DNA of 35,852 bases from Sphaerisporangium corydalis (GTDB lineage Bacteria > Actinomycetota > Actinomycetes > Streptosporangiales > Streptosporangiaceae). A program made the position numbers and the translations under genes. The stretch is taken from the NCBI RefSeq assembly GCF_025506355.1, contig NZ_JANZYP010000084.1:1-35852 (forward strand), in the 5' to 3' direction. The notes beneath the pieces are model-generated. The model did no database searches. It saw only the letters and a list, made by a program, of their open reading frames with translations, and was not told the origin of the DNA. Shown here one piece after another: positions 30,096-35,852 of this stretch. The first letter of the stretch is position 1; every line of letters begins with the position of its first letter.

Positions 30096-30713
30096 TCAGG
30101 GCTGTGGCGGATTGTCAGGGGAAAGGCCGCGGATCAGGGCGTTGAGGGCGTAGTGGAAGCGGGACTCGTGGTCTTCGGGGGTGCCCAGGCCGGCGTGGAT
30201 GGCGGCCAGGGCGTTGGGGAAGTCGGACGGGTCCATGTCGGGGAGTTTCGGTGGGGGACTGCCGGGGGGGTCGACCTCGGCGAGGCACTGGCCGGTGGTG
30301 AACATGGCGACGGTGTTGACCACGTGGAAGGCCTCACGCAGGCCGAAGCCCGCCTCTCTGAGGATGACCACGATCGCCTCCAGCATGCGCATGGCGTCGG
30401 GGGTGGTCACCGGACGGGTGGCGACCAGTTGCACGACGCCCGGGTGTGCCAGGAGTTCGCGCCGGAAGGAGACGGCGAAGTCGCGGATCAGCCGGCGCCA
30501 GTCGGGGTGGGGGCTGACCACGAACGCCCGGGTCATGATCCGCTCGACGAGGCCGTCGAGGACCGCGTCCTTGTTGGGCACGTAGTAGTAGATCGTCATG
30601 GCCTCTACGCCGAGCGCGGCGCCGAGCCTGCGCATGGACAGGCCGCTGACGCCCACCTGGTCGACCAGGTCCAGCGCGGCGTCGAGCACACGCTCGCGGG
30701 ACATCCTCGTCAT
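30096..30713 (-). CDS. TetR family repressor of the divergent SnoaL-like gene
   Basis: A 205-aa protein with N-terminal helix-turn-helix RERVLDAALDLVDQVGVSGLSMRRLGAALGVEAMTIYYYVPNKDAVLDGL and a TetR_C-type (tetracycline-repressor class) C-terminal domain containing LLAHPGVVQLVATRP and EAFHVVNTVAMFTTGQ. The MTIYYYVPNKD recognition helix is typical of this class. Start is ATG 30713 or the ATG three codons later. The divergent promoter region contains two copies of a 15-bp palindrome that is almost certainly its operator, implying control of itself and of the gene at 30786. Confidence 0.9.
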   Translation of the reverse strand: MTRMSRERVLDAALDLVDQVGVSGLSMRRLGAALGVEAMTIYYYVPNKDAVLDGLVERIMTRAFVVSPHPDWRRLIRDFAVSFRRELLAHPGVVQLVATRPVTTPDAMRMLEAIVVILREAGFGLREAFHVVNTVAMFTTGQCLAEVDPPGSPPPKLPDMDPSDFPNALAAIHAGLGTPEDHESRFHYALNALIRGLSPDNPPQP

Positions 30714-30728
30714 CGCACCCCTTGACTT

Positions 30729-30743
30729 TCTTACGCCGTAAGA
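30729..30743. promoter_or_regulatory. TetR operator copy 1
   Basis: TCTTACGCCGTAAGA is a perfect dyad with arms TCTTAC/GTAAGA and a 3-nt centre. It directly follows TTGACT (30723-30728), a good plus-strand -35, so a bound repressor would cover the promoter. Confidence 0.8.
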
Positions 30744-30759
30744 TACATGATGACGCTCG

Positions 30760-30774
30760 TCTTACAGCGTAAGA
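30760..30774. promoter_or_regulatory. TetR operator copy 2
   Basis: TCTTACAGCGTAAGA has the same arms as copy 1. Its centre is 31 bp from that of copy 1, about three helical turns, so two dimers would sit on the same face of the DNA. It lies just before the ribosome binding site of the gene at 30786. Confidence 0.8.
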
Positions 30775-30785
30775 GAGAGGCCGGA

Positions 30786-31205
30786 ATGGACAACAAGCAG
30801 ATCGTTCGAGGACTGTTCGACGCGACCAACGAGCGCAGGCTGGACGACCTGCCCACCTACGTGGCACTCGACGTCGTCGACCACAACAAGATCATTCACG
30901 GCGAGCCGGACGAGCCAGGGGCGGCGTTCGACGCCATCCGGATGCAGCTCGACGCGTTCGACCCGTTCCTCATGCACGTCGAGGAGCTCATCGCCGAGGG
31001 CGACAAGGTGGTCGCGCGGCTGACCATGTCCGGCACGCACAGCGGTGCCCACCCCCGCATGCCCGAACCGACGCGGCGGGACTTCCAGAACGAGGCGATC
31101 TTCGTGTTCACGCTGGCCGACGGGAAGATCAGCGAGATCCGCGCCGTCAGCGACCGCCTCGGGCTGTTCCTGCAGCTCGGCTGGGACTGGCCCACGACCG
31201 ACTGA
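30786..31205 (+). CDS. SnoaL-like (NTF2-fold) ester cyclase family protein
   Basis: A 139-aa protein. QIVRGLFDATNERRLDDLPTYVALDVVDHNKI, HVEELIAEGDKVVARLTMSGTHSGA and FQNEAIFVFTLADGKISEIRAVSDRLGLFLQLGW follow the SnoaL-like polyketide-cyclase/ester-cyclase pattern (cone-shaped alpha+beta barrel). Most stand-alone members have no known substrate. ATG 30786 follows AGAGAGG, and in-frame upstream starts would run into the operator. It is controlled by the divergent TetR gene, so it probably acts on, or protects from, the compound sensed by that regulator. Confidence 0.85.
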   Translation: MDNKQIVRGLFDATNERRLDDLPTYVALDVVDHNKIIHGEPDEPGAAFDAIRMQLDAFDPFLMHVEELIAEGDKVVARLTMSGTHSGAHPRMPEPTRRDFQNEAIFVFTLADGKISEIRAVSDRLGLFLQLGWDWPTTD

Positions 31206-31342
31206 CCGAAGCCCAAGGGGTGCCGGCGGCGTATGTGGTGGTGTGCCGCGCGTCCGTGGCGATTCGTCGCGGGGAAGACTGCGCGAAGTCTCTCGTTCGC
31301 CTTCGTGACACGCTCCCCTTTCGCGGGTTCGGCGGGGTCGCC

Positions 31343-31348
31343 TAGGGT
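31343..31348 (+). promoter_or_regulatory. Candidate -10 for the kinase-WD40 gene
   Basis: TAGGGT, close to the actinobacterial TAGGAT/TANNNT -10, lies about 30 nt before GTG 31380. A GGGAGG ribosome binding site follows it, so this transcript would have a leader. The -35 region is weak. Confidence 0.3.
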
Positions 31349-31379
31349 CGGGAGGCAGCGGGTCGCCGGGAGGTGGGGA

Positions 31380-34016
31380 GTGCCGGGAAGCCGTCCGTTA
31401 CGGCCGGGTGAGATCGAGTCGATCGGCGCGTACCACCTGGTCGGCCTGCTCGGGGAGGGCGGCCAGGGAACGGTCTACCTGGCGGAGTCCACGGACGGGA
31501 CGCCCGTGGCGATCAAGGTGCTGCACGCCCGGCTGGTCGACGACGCGGACGCGCGGATGCGGTTCCTGCGCGAGATCGACCTGGCCAGGAGGGTCGCCGA
31601 GTTCTGCACGGCGCGGGTGCTGGACGCCGACGTGACCCATGACCGGCCGTACATCGTCAGCGAGTACGTCGAAGGCGAGTCGCTCGACCAGCTCGTGCGC
31701 CGGGAGGGTCCCCGCGACGGCGGGCCGCTCGACCGGCTGGCGGTGAGCACGGTGACCGCGCTGGCGGCGATCCACCGGGCGGGCATCGTGCACCGCGACT
31801 TCAAGCCGAGCAACGTGCTGCTGGGCACGGACGGCCCGCGCGTGATCGACTTCGGGATCGCTCGGATGATGGACGTCGCGGCGACCATGGCGAGCAAGGT
31901 CCAGGGCACGCCGTCGTACATGTCGCCCGAGCAGCTCCAGGGCTGGCAGCCGGGACCGGCGTCGGACGTCTTCAGCTGGGCGGTGCTGATGACGTTCGCC
32001 GCGACCGGCCACCCGGCGTTCGGCAGCGACAGCATCCCCGCGGTGATGAACCGCATCATGACCCGCGAACCCGACCTTACGGGCGTGCCGGAACGGCTGC
32101 GCGACCTGCTCGCGGCCTGCCTGACCAAGGACGCGCGTCGGCGGCCCAGCGCCGGGCAGGCGCTGTTCGCGCTCGTGGAGAGGGACGGGGAGGCGACCCA
32201 GCCGAGCGAGATCCCGGCCGCGGGGCGCGGGGGTGGTAAGCCGGATGGGACGTCCGCGTACGTACCGGAGCGGGAGGGGATGTCCGCTCATGTACCTCTC
32301 GCGTCTTCTCAGGGTGCCGAGCCGGGTGCTCGGCTTGTCGGGCCGGATGCACGGCTTGTCGGGCCGGGTGAACGGTCTGCCGATGCCGGGGTGGGCGGAC
32401 GGCCCGTCGATGCTGAGCGGGGTGGAGGGCCTGGTGTTGCCGGAGCGGGCGGACGGCCTGACGGTGGCGGCGGGGCGGGCGGACGGCCGGGCGAACGGCC
32501 TGGCGGCGGTGAGGCGGGTGGGGGTTCGTCGGGTAGGACGGGGGTGAGCGGGAGGGGGTCACGTCAGGACCGGCGCGACGGGGCCGGATCCAGCGGGATC
32601 GAGGTCGTGCCGGACGGCGGGTCGCCGGGCTCACCGGTCGACGGCGGGGCGCCGGGCGCGACGGGTTCGGGTGAGACTGCGGCGGGTTCGGGTGAGACCG
32701 CGGCGAGTGCGGGCGAGGCCGCGCAGGGGTTGGGTGGGACCGGGCCGGGTTCAGGCGGGACCGGGCCAGGTTCAGGTGGGATCGCGTCAGAGTCGGGTGG
32801 GATCGGGCCGGGGTCGGGTGGGACCGCGTCCGGGTCGGGTGGGACCGCGCCGTCGGAGAGTGGGTCCGGCGGTGCTGGAGGGGTGACCCGGCCGACGCGC
32901 TCGAGACCGCCTCGCGGGGTGCTCGCCGTCGTGTCCTTCGGCGTGGCGGTGGCCGTGGCCGGGGGGTCGTTCGCGGTGTTCAGCAGGGAGCGGCAGCCGT
33001 CCGTGCCCCGGCCGGGGGCGTCGGGGACGACGGCGGCGGTGGTGGTGGTTCCTTCGGTCGGCCCTGGATTCGGCGCTCCGCTCGGCGGGCCGTTCACCGG
33101 GCGGACCACGGACGTGCTCGCGGTCGCGGCGGCCGAGGTGGACGGGCGGCCGGTGACGCTCTCCGCCGGTCGCGACAGTGTGATCCGGATGTCGGAGGCC
33201 GGCACCCGCGAGGCGTCCCGGCGGTCGTTCAAGGTGGGCACGCCGTACGTGTCGTCGCTCGCGGTAGGGCAGGTGAAGGGGCGGCCCGTGGTCGTCTGCG
33301 GCGGGTTCGGCGGCGGGGTGTGGGTGTGGGACCTCACGACGGGCGCCATGCTGGGCCGCCCGTTCCGCGGACATCGCGGGGACGTGCTGGCGGTCGCGCC
33401 GTTCGAGCTGGATGGGCGTGGTGTCGTGGTGTCGGGCGGGCATGACGGGCTGCGGGTCTCCGACGCGGCCACCGGACGTGAGGTCGCCTCGCCGCTGCGT
33501 GGCAAGGGCGGCGAGATCACGTCGGTGACCGTCGCCGCGCTGGACGGGCGGCCGGTCGTGGTCTCCGGCGGCGTGGACGGCACCGTCCGGGTGTGGGACC
33601 CGGCCGGCGGGCGGCTGCTCGCCGGGCCGTACCGCGACGGCGGCACGGCGGTCGCCACGCTGGCCGTGGGCGAGTCGGCCGGGCGTCCGGTGATCGTCTC
33701 CGGCGGGGACAGGACGGTGCGGGTGCGCGACCTGCGCACCGGCCGGGCGGTCGGGCAACCGTGGAAGGGGCACACCGACCGCGTGGTGACGCTGGCGGTC
33801 ACGAAGGTCGACGGCCGTCCGGTGGTCGTCTCGGGGAGCTGGGACCGGACCGTCCGGGTATGGGACCTTGCCACGGGCACGCCACTCGGCCATCCGCTCA
33901 CGGGACCTGCGGGCTGGATCAGCTCGGTGGCGGTGACCAGGGTGAACGACACCCCTGCGGTGGTCGCGGGCACCAACGACGGCGAGATCTGGACCTGGAG
34001 CCTGGACCCCCGCTGA
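31380..34016 (+). CDS. Serine/threonine protein kinase with seven-repeat WD40 ectodomain
   Basis: An 878-aa protein from GTG 31380, preceded by GGGAGG; frames open further upstream give no kinase-like sequence. Active-site elements are complete: GEGGQG, VAIK with Lys46, HRDFKPSN with Asp140, Lys142 and Asn145, DFG (157-159), GTPSYMSPEQ. A very long Gly/Ser/Pro linker (about residues 280-505) contains nine heptapeptide repeats. One helix (GVLAVVSFGVAVAVAGGSFAVF) precedes seven WD40-like units, each about 40-47 residues with GRPVVVSGG-x-DGTVRVWDL-type cores, enough for one closed propeller. The propeller is on the outer side if the helix is a single span. The kinase domain is closest in look to the active kinase at 20112. 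Confidence 0.92.
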   Translation: MPGSRPLRPGEIESIGAYHLVGLLGEGGQGTVYLAESTDGTPVAIKVLHARLVDDADARMRFLREIDLARRVAEFCTARVLDADVTHDRPYIVSEYVEGESLDQLVRREGPRDGGPLDRLAVSTVTALAAIHRAGIVHRDFKPSNVLLGTDGPRVIDFGIARMMDVAATMASKVQGTPSYMSPEQLQGWQPGPASDVFSWAVLMTFAATGHPAFGSDSIPAVMNRIMTREPDLTGVPERLRDLLAACLTKDARRRPSAGQALFALVERDGEATQPSEIPAAGRGGGKPDGTSAYVPEREGMSAHVPLASSQGAEPGARLVGPDARLVGPGERSADAGVGGRPVDAERGGGPGVAGAGGRPDGGGGAGGRPGERPGGGEAGGGSSGRTGVSGRGSRQDRRDGAGSSGIEVVPDGGSPGSPVDGGAPGATGSGETAAGSGETAASAGEAAQGLGGTGPGSGGTGPGSGGIASESGGIGPGSGGTASGSGGTAPSESGSGGAGGVTRPTRSRPPRGVLAVVSFGVAVAVAGGSFAVFSRERQPSVPRPGASGTTAAVVVVPSVGPGFGAPLGGPFTGRTTDVLAVAAAEVDGRPVTLSAGRDSVIRMSEAGTREASRRSFKVGTPYVSSLAVGQVKGRPVVVCGGFGGGVWVWDLTTGAMLGRPFRGHRGDVLAVAPFELDGRGVVVSGGHDGLRVSDAATGREVASPLRGKGGEITSVTVAALDGRPVVVSGGVDGTVRVWDPAGGRLLAGPYRDGGTAVATLAVGESAGRPVIVSGGDRTVRVRDLRTGRAVGQPWKGHTDRVVTLAVTKVDGRPVVVSGSWDRTVRVWDLATGTPLGHPLTGPAGWISSVAVTRVNDTPAVVAGTNDGEIWTWSLDPR
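32664..32852 (+). repeat. Nine 21-bp repeats coding for a heptapeptide linker
   Basis: Nine in-frame 21-bp units encode GSGETAA (twice), SAGEAAQ, GLGGTGP, GSGGTGP, GSGGIAS, ESGGIGP, GSGGTAS and GSGGTAP. The period keeps the reading frame, so copy number can change without disrupting the protein. The units lie in the cytosolic linker just before the membrane helix. Confidence 0.9.
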
Positions 34017-34025
34017 TCCGCCGGG

Positions 34026-34730
34026 TCAGTGAGTGAGGGAAGCGAAGACGATCACGTTGTCGACGTAGTGGCCGGTGTGGGTGTCGAACGCGCCGCCGCA
34101 GGTGATGAGCCTGAGTTGGGGGTCGGGGGTCGCGCCGTAGACGTCCCTGGTGGGGAAGGCCGCCTTGGTGGTGACGCGTACCGAGTCGACCTGGAAACGG
34201 ACGCTGGTGCCGTCGGCGCGGCCGATGGCGATCTGGTCCCCCGCGCGGAGCCGCTGCAGTTCGGCGAAGACCGCTGGTCCGGTCCTGCTGTCCACATGAC
34301 CTGCGATGACGGCCGGCCCGGTGTCGCCCGGCCGGACCCCCGCCGCGTACCAACCGGCCCGGCCGGGGTCGCGTGGCGGGGTGAGCTCCCCTGCCGGGCC
34401 GATCGCGAGCCTTTCCAGGCCGCCGCTGATCCTGAGGGCAGGCACGGCGAGCGTGACGGGCTCCGCGTGCCGCGCGGGCGCGGTCGCCGTGGGCGGCACG
34501 GCCACCTGCCCGGGCACCGCGGACCATACGGGCCGGGGTCCGGGCGTACTGGGGGTACCTGATGTACCAGGCGTGTCCGATCTGATGGGCGTACCGGGTG
34601 CGCCAGGGCTGCTACCGGAAACCGCCGCGCATCCCGTGAGTAGGCACGCGCATATGAGGCTCGCGCCGAGGAGCGGGATTCCGCGCAGGGTGGTGCGCAC
34701 CGAGGAGACCGGCCTGTCAGCCGGCGCCAT
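34026..34730 (-). CDS. Class F sortase
   Basis: A 234-aa protein. The N-terminus has a hydrophobic segment ending LICACLLTGC, which could be a lipobox or signal anchor. A Gly/Pro/Thr linker follows, then the sortase barrel: LRISGGLERLAIGPAGEL, GWYAAGVRPGDTGPAVIAGHVDS (catalytic His), VFAELQRLRAGDQIAIGRADGT, and LRLITCGGAFD (the TLxTC-like Cys motif), ending HYVDNVIVFASL. Class F sortases in actinobacteria usually accompany a DUF4397 protein, as here. The start overlaps the end of the DUF4397 gene by 14 nt. The catalytic Arg normally follows the Cys strand; the present sequence after it (FDTHTGHYVDN) shows none in the usual place. Confidence 0.88.
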   Translation of the reverse strand: MAPADRPVSSVRTTLRGIPLLGASLICACLLTGCAAVSGSSPGAPGTPIRSDTPGTSGTPSTPGPRPVWSAVPGQVAVPPTATAPARHAEPVTLAVPALRISGGLERLAIGPAGELTPPRDPGRAGWYAAGVRPGDTGPAVIAGHVDSRTGPAVFAELQRLRAGDQIAIGRADGTSVRFQVDSVRVTTKAAFPTRDVYGATPDPQLRLITCGGAFDTHTGHYVDNVIVFASLTH

Positions 34731-35658
34731 TACCGCGCCTGGCGCGCCTCACCAGGACAAGGGTCATGACCATCCCAGCGACGAGCACTCCCGCCGCGAC
34801 GGGGCCGATGCCGGACGAGCCACTCGCGATCGGCTCGTCAGCCGTGGAGGCCAGGCCGCCGAGGCCGGTGTTGATGCCGCCTTTGGGGGTGATGCCGGGG
34901 CCGGCGGCGTCGCGGGTGTCGAGCAGGGTCAGGCCGTTCTTGCCGTCCAGGACGATGATCGTGTGCAGGGCGCCGGAGGTCAGGGCGACGCGCGCTCTGG
35001 CCGACTCGCCGCCCTGGCCCTTGGCCGTGACGACGAGCGGGCCGGCCGGGTGGGCGCGGTAGGCGGACGCCGTGCCGAAGCGAAGCCGGGGTTCCAGGAC
35101 GACGCCGCCCGCCCCCAGGCGCAGCGCCCGGCTCTTGAGGGAGGCCGCGACGAACCTGATGCCCCCCTTGCCTGCGGGCATACGCGCGGTGTCGGGCAGC
35201 ACCGACAGCCGGATGCTCTTGAACGGCCCCGTGCCCGCGACGGTGTACGCCTCGCCGGCGGTGACGCGCACGTTGGTGGAGAGCACGGGCGGGGTCGACG
35301 CCTTGGCGCCCGCCGCGCGCATCGCCACGGTGTACTGCCCCGCGGACAGCTTCTGGTACGGCGACAGCGCGCCGTACGGGACGTGCTTGAGCACCAGCTT
35401 CGGCGTCTCGCCACCGAAGTCGTACAGGTAGACGTCCACGGCGGGCGTGTCCGGGGAGAAGTGCGCGAGCCTGACATATCCGGCGGCTGATCGGGAGACG
35501 GCCAGGGCCGGAGCGGCAAGGGCGGGCACGGCGACGGCGGGCACGGCGACGGCTGAAGCGGTGAGCGCCGGGGCAGCGGCGGCCGGGGCGGCGTGAAGCG
35601 TGGCCGGGCTTGTCAGTAGTAACGCCAGCAGGGCTACCAGCGGACGAGGCGTCTTCAT
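34717..35658 (-). CDS. DUF4397 domain-containing surface protein
   Basis: A 313-aa protein with a signal peptide (RPLVALLALLLTSPATLHAAPA), an Ala/Val/Pro repeat stretch, and a DUF4397 domain from AGYVRLAHFSPDTPAVDVYLYDFGG to about GKNGLTLLDTRD. The pattern VRLAHxSPDxPAVDVY, YGALSPYQKLSAGQYTVAMR is diagnostic. A Gly-rich stalk and one helix (GPVAAGVLVAGMVMTLVLV) with RRARR end the protein. No LPxTG-type sorting motif is evident before the helix, although the next gene is a sortase. The ATG overlaps the stop of the upstream partial gene in an ATGA junction. The function of DUF4397 is unknown. Confidence 0.88.
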   Translation of the reverse strand: MKTPRPLVALLALLLTSPATLHAAPAAAAPALTASAVAVPAVAVPALAAPALAVSRSAAGYVRLAHFSPDTPAVDVYLYDFGGETPKLVLKHVPYGALSPYQKLSAGQYTVAMRAAGAKASTPPVLSTNVRVTAGEAYTVAGTGPFKSIRLSVLPDTARMPAGKGGIRFVAASLKSRALRLGAGGVVLEPRLRFGTASAYRAHPAGPLVVTAKGQGGESARARVALTSGALHTIIVLDGKNGLTLLDTRDAAGPGITPKGGINTGLGGLASTADEPIASGSSGIGPVAAGVLVAGMVMTLVLVRRARRGNGAG

Positions 35659-35852
35659 GTGAGGTCGTCTCCAGGGGGTGGGTGAGCGCGGAGGAGAGGG
35701 AGGACGTTGGGCGCCGGGGAGGAGATGGGCTCGGCGTCCAGCAGGGGTGAGTACTCGTGGAGGAGCTGGGTGACGTTGTGCGCGACAAAGGAGATCGGCG
35801 CGCCCGTCCAGCGGGGGCTGGTGGTTGTGGAGGAGAGGGGGTGGTGGTGTGG
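35655..35852 (-). CDS. 3' end of an unidentified gene, cut by the window edge
   Basis: On the minus strand an open frame enters from the right edge and gives 65 residues ending SFVAHNVTQLLHEYSPLLDAEP ... PLLRAHPPPGDDLT. Its TGA stop (35657-35655) overlaps the DUF4397 ATG (35658-35656) as ATGA, the coupling seen elsewhere in this DNA, which supports it as coding. It has no start within the window. I do not recognise the protein. It is probably the first or an earlier gene of the DUF4397-sortase operon. Confidence 0.55.
   Translation of the reverse strand, partial: PHHHPLSSTTTSPRWTGAPISFVAHNVTQLLHEYSPLLDAEPISSPAPNVLPLLRAHPPPGDDLT

Noticed and set aside
32233-32547. Alternative frame in the kinase-WD40 linker with Gly-Leu-Ser-Gly repeats, suggesting a frameshift
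   Set aside because: The main frame stays open from the kinase domain to the last WD unit and is Gly/Pro/Ser-rich as expected for a linker. The other frame is a by-product of the DNA repeats.
1-35852. tRNA, rRNA, CRISPR arrays, insertion sequences or a natural-product gene cluster
   Set aside because: No cloverleaf with conserved loops, spaced direct repeats, transposase motifs or core polyketide/peptide synthase domains were seen. The repeats present are short tandem arrays without spacers.

Overview
The window is high-G+C DNA whose genes show strong third-position G/C bias, frequent GTG starts, ATGA/GTGA gene overlaps and several apparently leaderless promoters. Families such as DUF6247, GlxA regulators, class F sortase with DUF4397, PadR with a membrane partner, and many Hanks-type kinases point to a filamentous actinomycete, perhaps Streptosporangiales-like. 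That placement is inference; there is no rRNA or tRNA gene here to anchor it.

Layout. 1-1360: a frame-broken histidine-kinase-like ATPase remnant running into a DUF433 antitoxin-like domain, then a DUF6247/RelE-like toxin-antitoxin pair. 1534-2922 (-): a secreted protein with an internally duplicated domain and a small P-loop kinase. 3227-6066 (+): a copper-type operon (CopC domain, cupredoxin lipoprotein, polytopic membrane protein). 6162-10073 (-): an SDR oxidoreductase with its TetR regulator and a palindromic operator, then a molybdopterin oxidoreductase ended by a strong hairpin. 10419-12528 (+): a small unknown protein, a GlxA-type regulator and a DJ-1/PfpI enzyme. 12616-16071 (-): secreted HNH nuclease, alpha/beta hydrolase, polysaccharide deacetylase, CPBP protease.

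16128-22889 (+) is the most unusual part. Three tightly coupled paralogous receptor-like proteins each have a cytosolic kinase fold, one membrane helix and a related beta-propeller-like exterior. The first two have lost the residues needed for catalysis and the third keeps all of them, so the operon reads pseudokinase-pseudokinase-kinase. It begins with a promoter-proximal 14-codon leader ORF and is followed by a family 2 glycosyltransferase. 23063-26877 (+) holds a small membrane protein, a PadR regulator overlapping a polytopic membrane protein, and a fourth kinase with a Cys-containing exterior. 26897-30095 (-) holds a secreted propeller protein and an RloA/RloB (AbiL-like) phage-defence pair with AT-richer flanking DNA. 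30096-31205 is a divergent TetR/SnoaL-like pair with two identical-arm operators. 31380-34016 (+) is a fifth kinase joined through a nine-fold heptapeptide linker to a complete seven-repeat WD40 propeller. 34026-35852 (-) is a coupled operon of an unidentified gene (cut by the window edge), a DUF4397 protein and a class F sortase.

Five kinase-fold receptor genes within about 18 kb, two of them degenerate, suggest a local expansion of cell-surface sensing. Recurring small-scale structure includes short tandem repeats just downstream of stop codons (periods 10, 20, 23 and 15 bp) and -10-like hexamers 5-6 nt before start codons that lack ribosome binding sites.
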